Origin: Methylococcaceae bacterium
GTDB taxonomy: Bacteria > Pseudomonadota > Gammaproteobacteria > Methylococcales > Methylomonadaceae
NCBI GenBank assembly: GCA_030699345.1
Contig: JAUYMX010000020.1
Span: 1-7,158 of the forward strand
Reading direction: 5' to 3'
Length of the DNA: 7,158 bases
Shown: in pieces, positions 5,884 through 7,158 of the stretch
How positions within the stretch are numbered: position 1 is the stretch's first letter
Layout of the letters: each line of letters opens with the position of its first letter
The notes under the pieces: model-generated
Told to the model about the DNA's origin: nothing
Seen by the model: only the letters and a program-made list of their open reading frames with translations
The model's database searches: none
Position numbers and translations under genes: made by a program

Positions 5884-7158
5884 TCAATGGGTGTGGTCGC
5901 ATTCAGTGAGGAAGCTCAAGATGCTTTCCCGATAGCGGTAATAATCCGGGTGAGTCAATAACGCTTGTCGGCTACGCGGCCGGGGTAAATCTATTTCTTC
6001 AATCTTGCCTATGGTGGCGTGCGGGCCGTTGGTCATCATCACCACGCGGTCAGCCAGCAAAATGGCTTCGTCGACATCATGAGTAACGACAATCGCGGTG
6101 ACTTGGGTTCTGTCCCAGACTTCCATCAACACGTCTTGTAATTCCCAGCGGGTTAAGGAATCCAGCATCCCAAACGGTTCATCCAGCAATAACAGCTTGG
6201 GGGACAAGGCAAAGGCGCGGGCGATGCCGACCCGTTGGCGCATGCCGTTGGACATGTCAGCGGCTTTTTTAAACATGGAATCGACCAAGCCAACGCGGGT
6301 TAAATAGTATTCAACGATGTCTTCACGTTCGGATTGCGAGGCGTGTGGATAAACGTTATCGACCCCCAACATCACATTTTCAAAGGCTGTCAGCCATGGA
6401 AACAAGCTGGGCGCTTGAAACACCACACCACGATCGGGCCCGGCTGCGGCAATTTCTTTGTTGTCGAGAATAATCACGCCTTCGGAGATGCTGTTTAAGC
6501 CCGCAGTCATCGATAACACCGTCGATTTACCGCAACCGGAATGGCCGATGATGGAAATGAATTCGCCTTTTTTCATTTTCAGGTCGAAGCCGTCCACGAC
6601 CTTAACGGTGCTGTTGCCGTCGGGTGTCGGGTAGACTTTCGACAGTTGCGAAAACTCCAGATAGCGCGGTTTGCCTAAATCGTTTTTGCCGGGTTTTAAG
6701 GTCGATGTATCCAGCTTGAAATCGTTCGGCAACTGCTCCCTGCGTTGCTCTACCTCCTGCATCCCTGCTGTCGTACTGGTATTGGGCCGAACGTCCGGCA
6801 ATTTGATTTGCTTCTGATCTGAGACCAGGTTTTTCTGCATGCCGATATCCATCAGGTACTGGGTGATTTCAGCCCGGTACTGCTTGAATTTCGGATTGTG
6901 ATTTAACGCCGTTCTGTCCCGCGGGCGTTCGATGTCGATGGTAAAATCCGGGCCTAATGTCGCGTCCGGACCGGGATTGAGTGGGATTACTCGATCGGCC
7001 ATGTAAATGGCTTCATCGACATCATTGGTAATCAGGATGACGGTTTTCTTTTCCTGCTCCCAGATTCTTAAAATCTCATCTTGCAGATTGCCGCGCGTTA
7101 ACGCATCCAGAGCACATAAGTGATCATCCAATAACAGAATGTCCGGATTGGCCGCCAA
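5884..7158 (-). CDS. Nitrate/nitrite-type ABC transporter ATP-binding protein, NrtC/NrtD-like tandem fusion, C-terminal part
   Basis: 424 residues are visible; the gene continues past the window, so the first codon (TTG) is an internal Leu of LAANPD and not a start. Two ATPase domains are joined by a linker (about 107-165). The first is cut off before Walker B; what remains has LLLDDH at 8-13, the D-loop ALDALTR at 16-22 and ITNDVDEA at 43-50, so the usual Walker B Glu-Pro is Asp-His and the switch His is Asn45. The second is complete: Walker A GHSGCGKST (205-213), Q-loop VFQAPSLFPW (246-255), signature MSNGMRQRVGIARA (302-315), Walker B LLLLDEPFG (322-330) with Glu327, and switch His360 in VTHDVDEA. 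The SNGMRQRVGIARA signature and ERPRDR/PRPRSR tails are typical of the NrtD/SsuB/TauB group. Nitrate as substrate is inferred from the nirBD context. It energises uptake at the inner membrane. The stop lies 20 bases before the porin start. Confidence 0.9.
   Translation of the reverse strand: MAANPDILLLDDHLCALDALTRGNLQDEILRIWEQEKKTVILITNDVDEAIYMADRVIPLNPGPDATLGPDFTIDIERPRDRTALNHNPKFKQYRAEITQYLMDIGMQKNLVSDQKQIKLPDVRPNTSTTAGMQEVEQRREQLPNDFKLDTSTLKPGKNDLGKPRYLEFSQLSKVYPTPDGNSTVKVVDGFDLKMKKGEFISIIGHSGCGKSTVLSMTAGLNSISEGVIILDNKEIAAAGPDRGVVFQAPSLFPWLTAFENVMLGVDNVYPHASQSEREDIVEYYLTRVGLVDSMFKKAADMSNGMRQRVGIARAFALSPKLLLLDEPFGMLDSLTRWELQDVLMEVWDRTQVTAIVVTHDVDEAILLADRVVMMTNGPHATIGKIEEIDLPRPRSRQALLTHPDYYRYRESILSFLTECDHTH

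Noticed and set aside
7156..7158. TTG at the window end as a start codon
   Set aside because: It encodes the Leu of the conserved LAANPD-LLLDD stretch inside an ABC ATPase domain, so it is internal to a gene cut by the window edge.

Overview
The window is one strand of a tightly packed nitrate/nitrite assimilation operon. Every recognisable gene is read from the minus strand, so the biological order runs from high to low coordinates: nitrate-type ABC transporter ATPase (C-terminal part of the gene) -> outer-membrane porin of the alginate-export family -> nirB -> nirD -> a PhzF-family protein -> a second NirB-like FAD oxidoreductase (N-terminal part). The outer-membrane porin, NirBD sequence type, moderate GC and REP-like palindromes point to a gammaproteobacterium. 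A methanotroph of the Methylococcales is my best guess, but that is inference from recall, not something the sequence proves.

Layout: 7158-5884 holds a two-domain ATPase with an incomplete, degenerate first domain and an intact second domain. 5863-4544 is a signal-peptide-bearing beta-barrel porin. 4543-4315 is the only sizeable gap; it holds an inverted pair of REP-like hairpins nested in a longer imperfect inverted repeat, followed by a short leader and the nirB ribosome binding site. 4314-1777 is nirB and 1777-1370 is nirD (joined by TAATG). 1380-457 is the PhzF-family gene (11-nt overlap with nirD) and 463-1 is the FAD oxidoreductase (7-nt overlap with phzF). The last four genes overlap and are almost certainly translationally coupled.

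How they would work together: the porin would admit nitrate or nitrite across the outer membrane, the ABC transporter would import it, and NirBD would reduce nitrite to ammonium with NADH in the cytoplasm. The second flavoprotein is either the electron-transfer subunit of an assimilatory nitrate reductase or a second NirB. The PhzF protein has no known place in this pathway.

The two observations most worth following are a perfect 28-bp palindrome with GTAG ends inserted in frame near the start of nirD, flanked by a degenerate 20-nt direct duplication, and the nested REP-like inverted repeat that nearly fills the porin-nirB gap.
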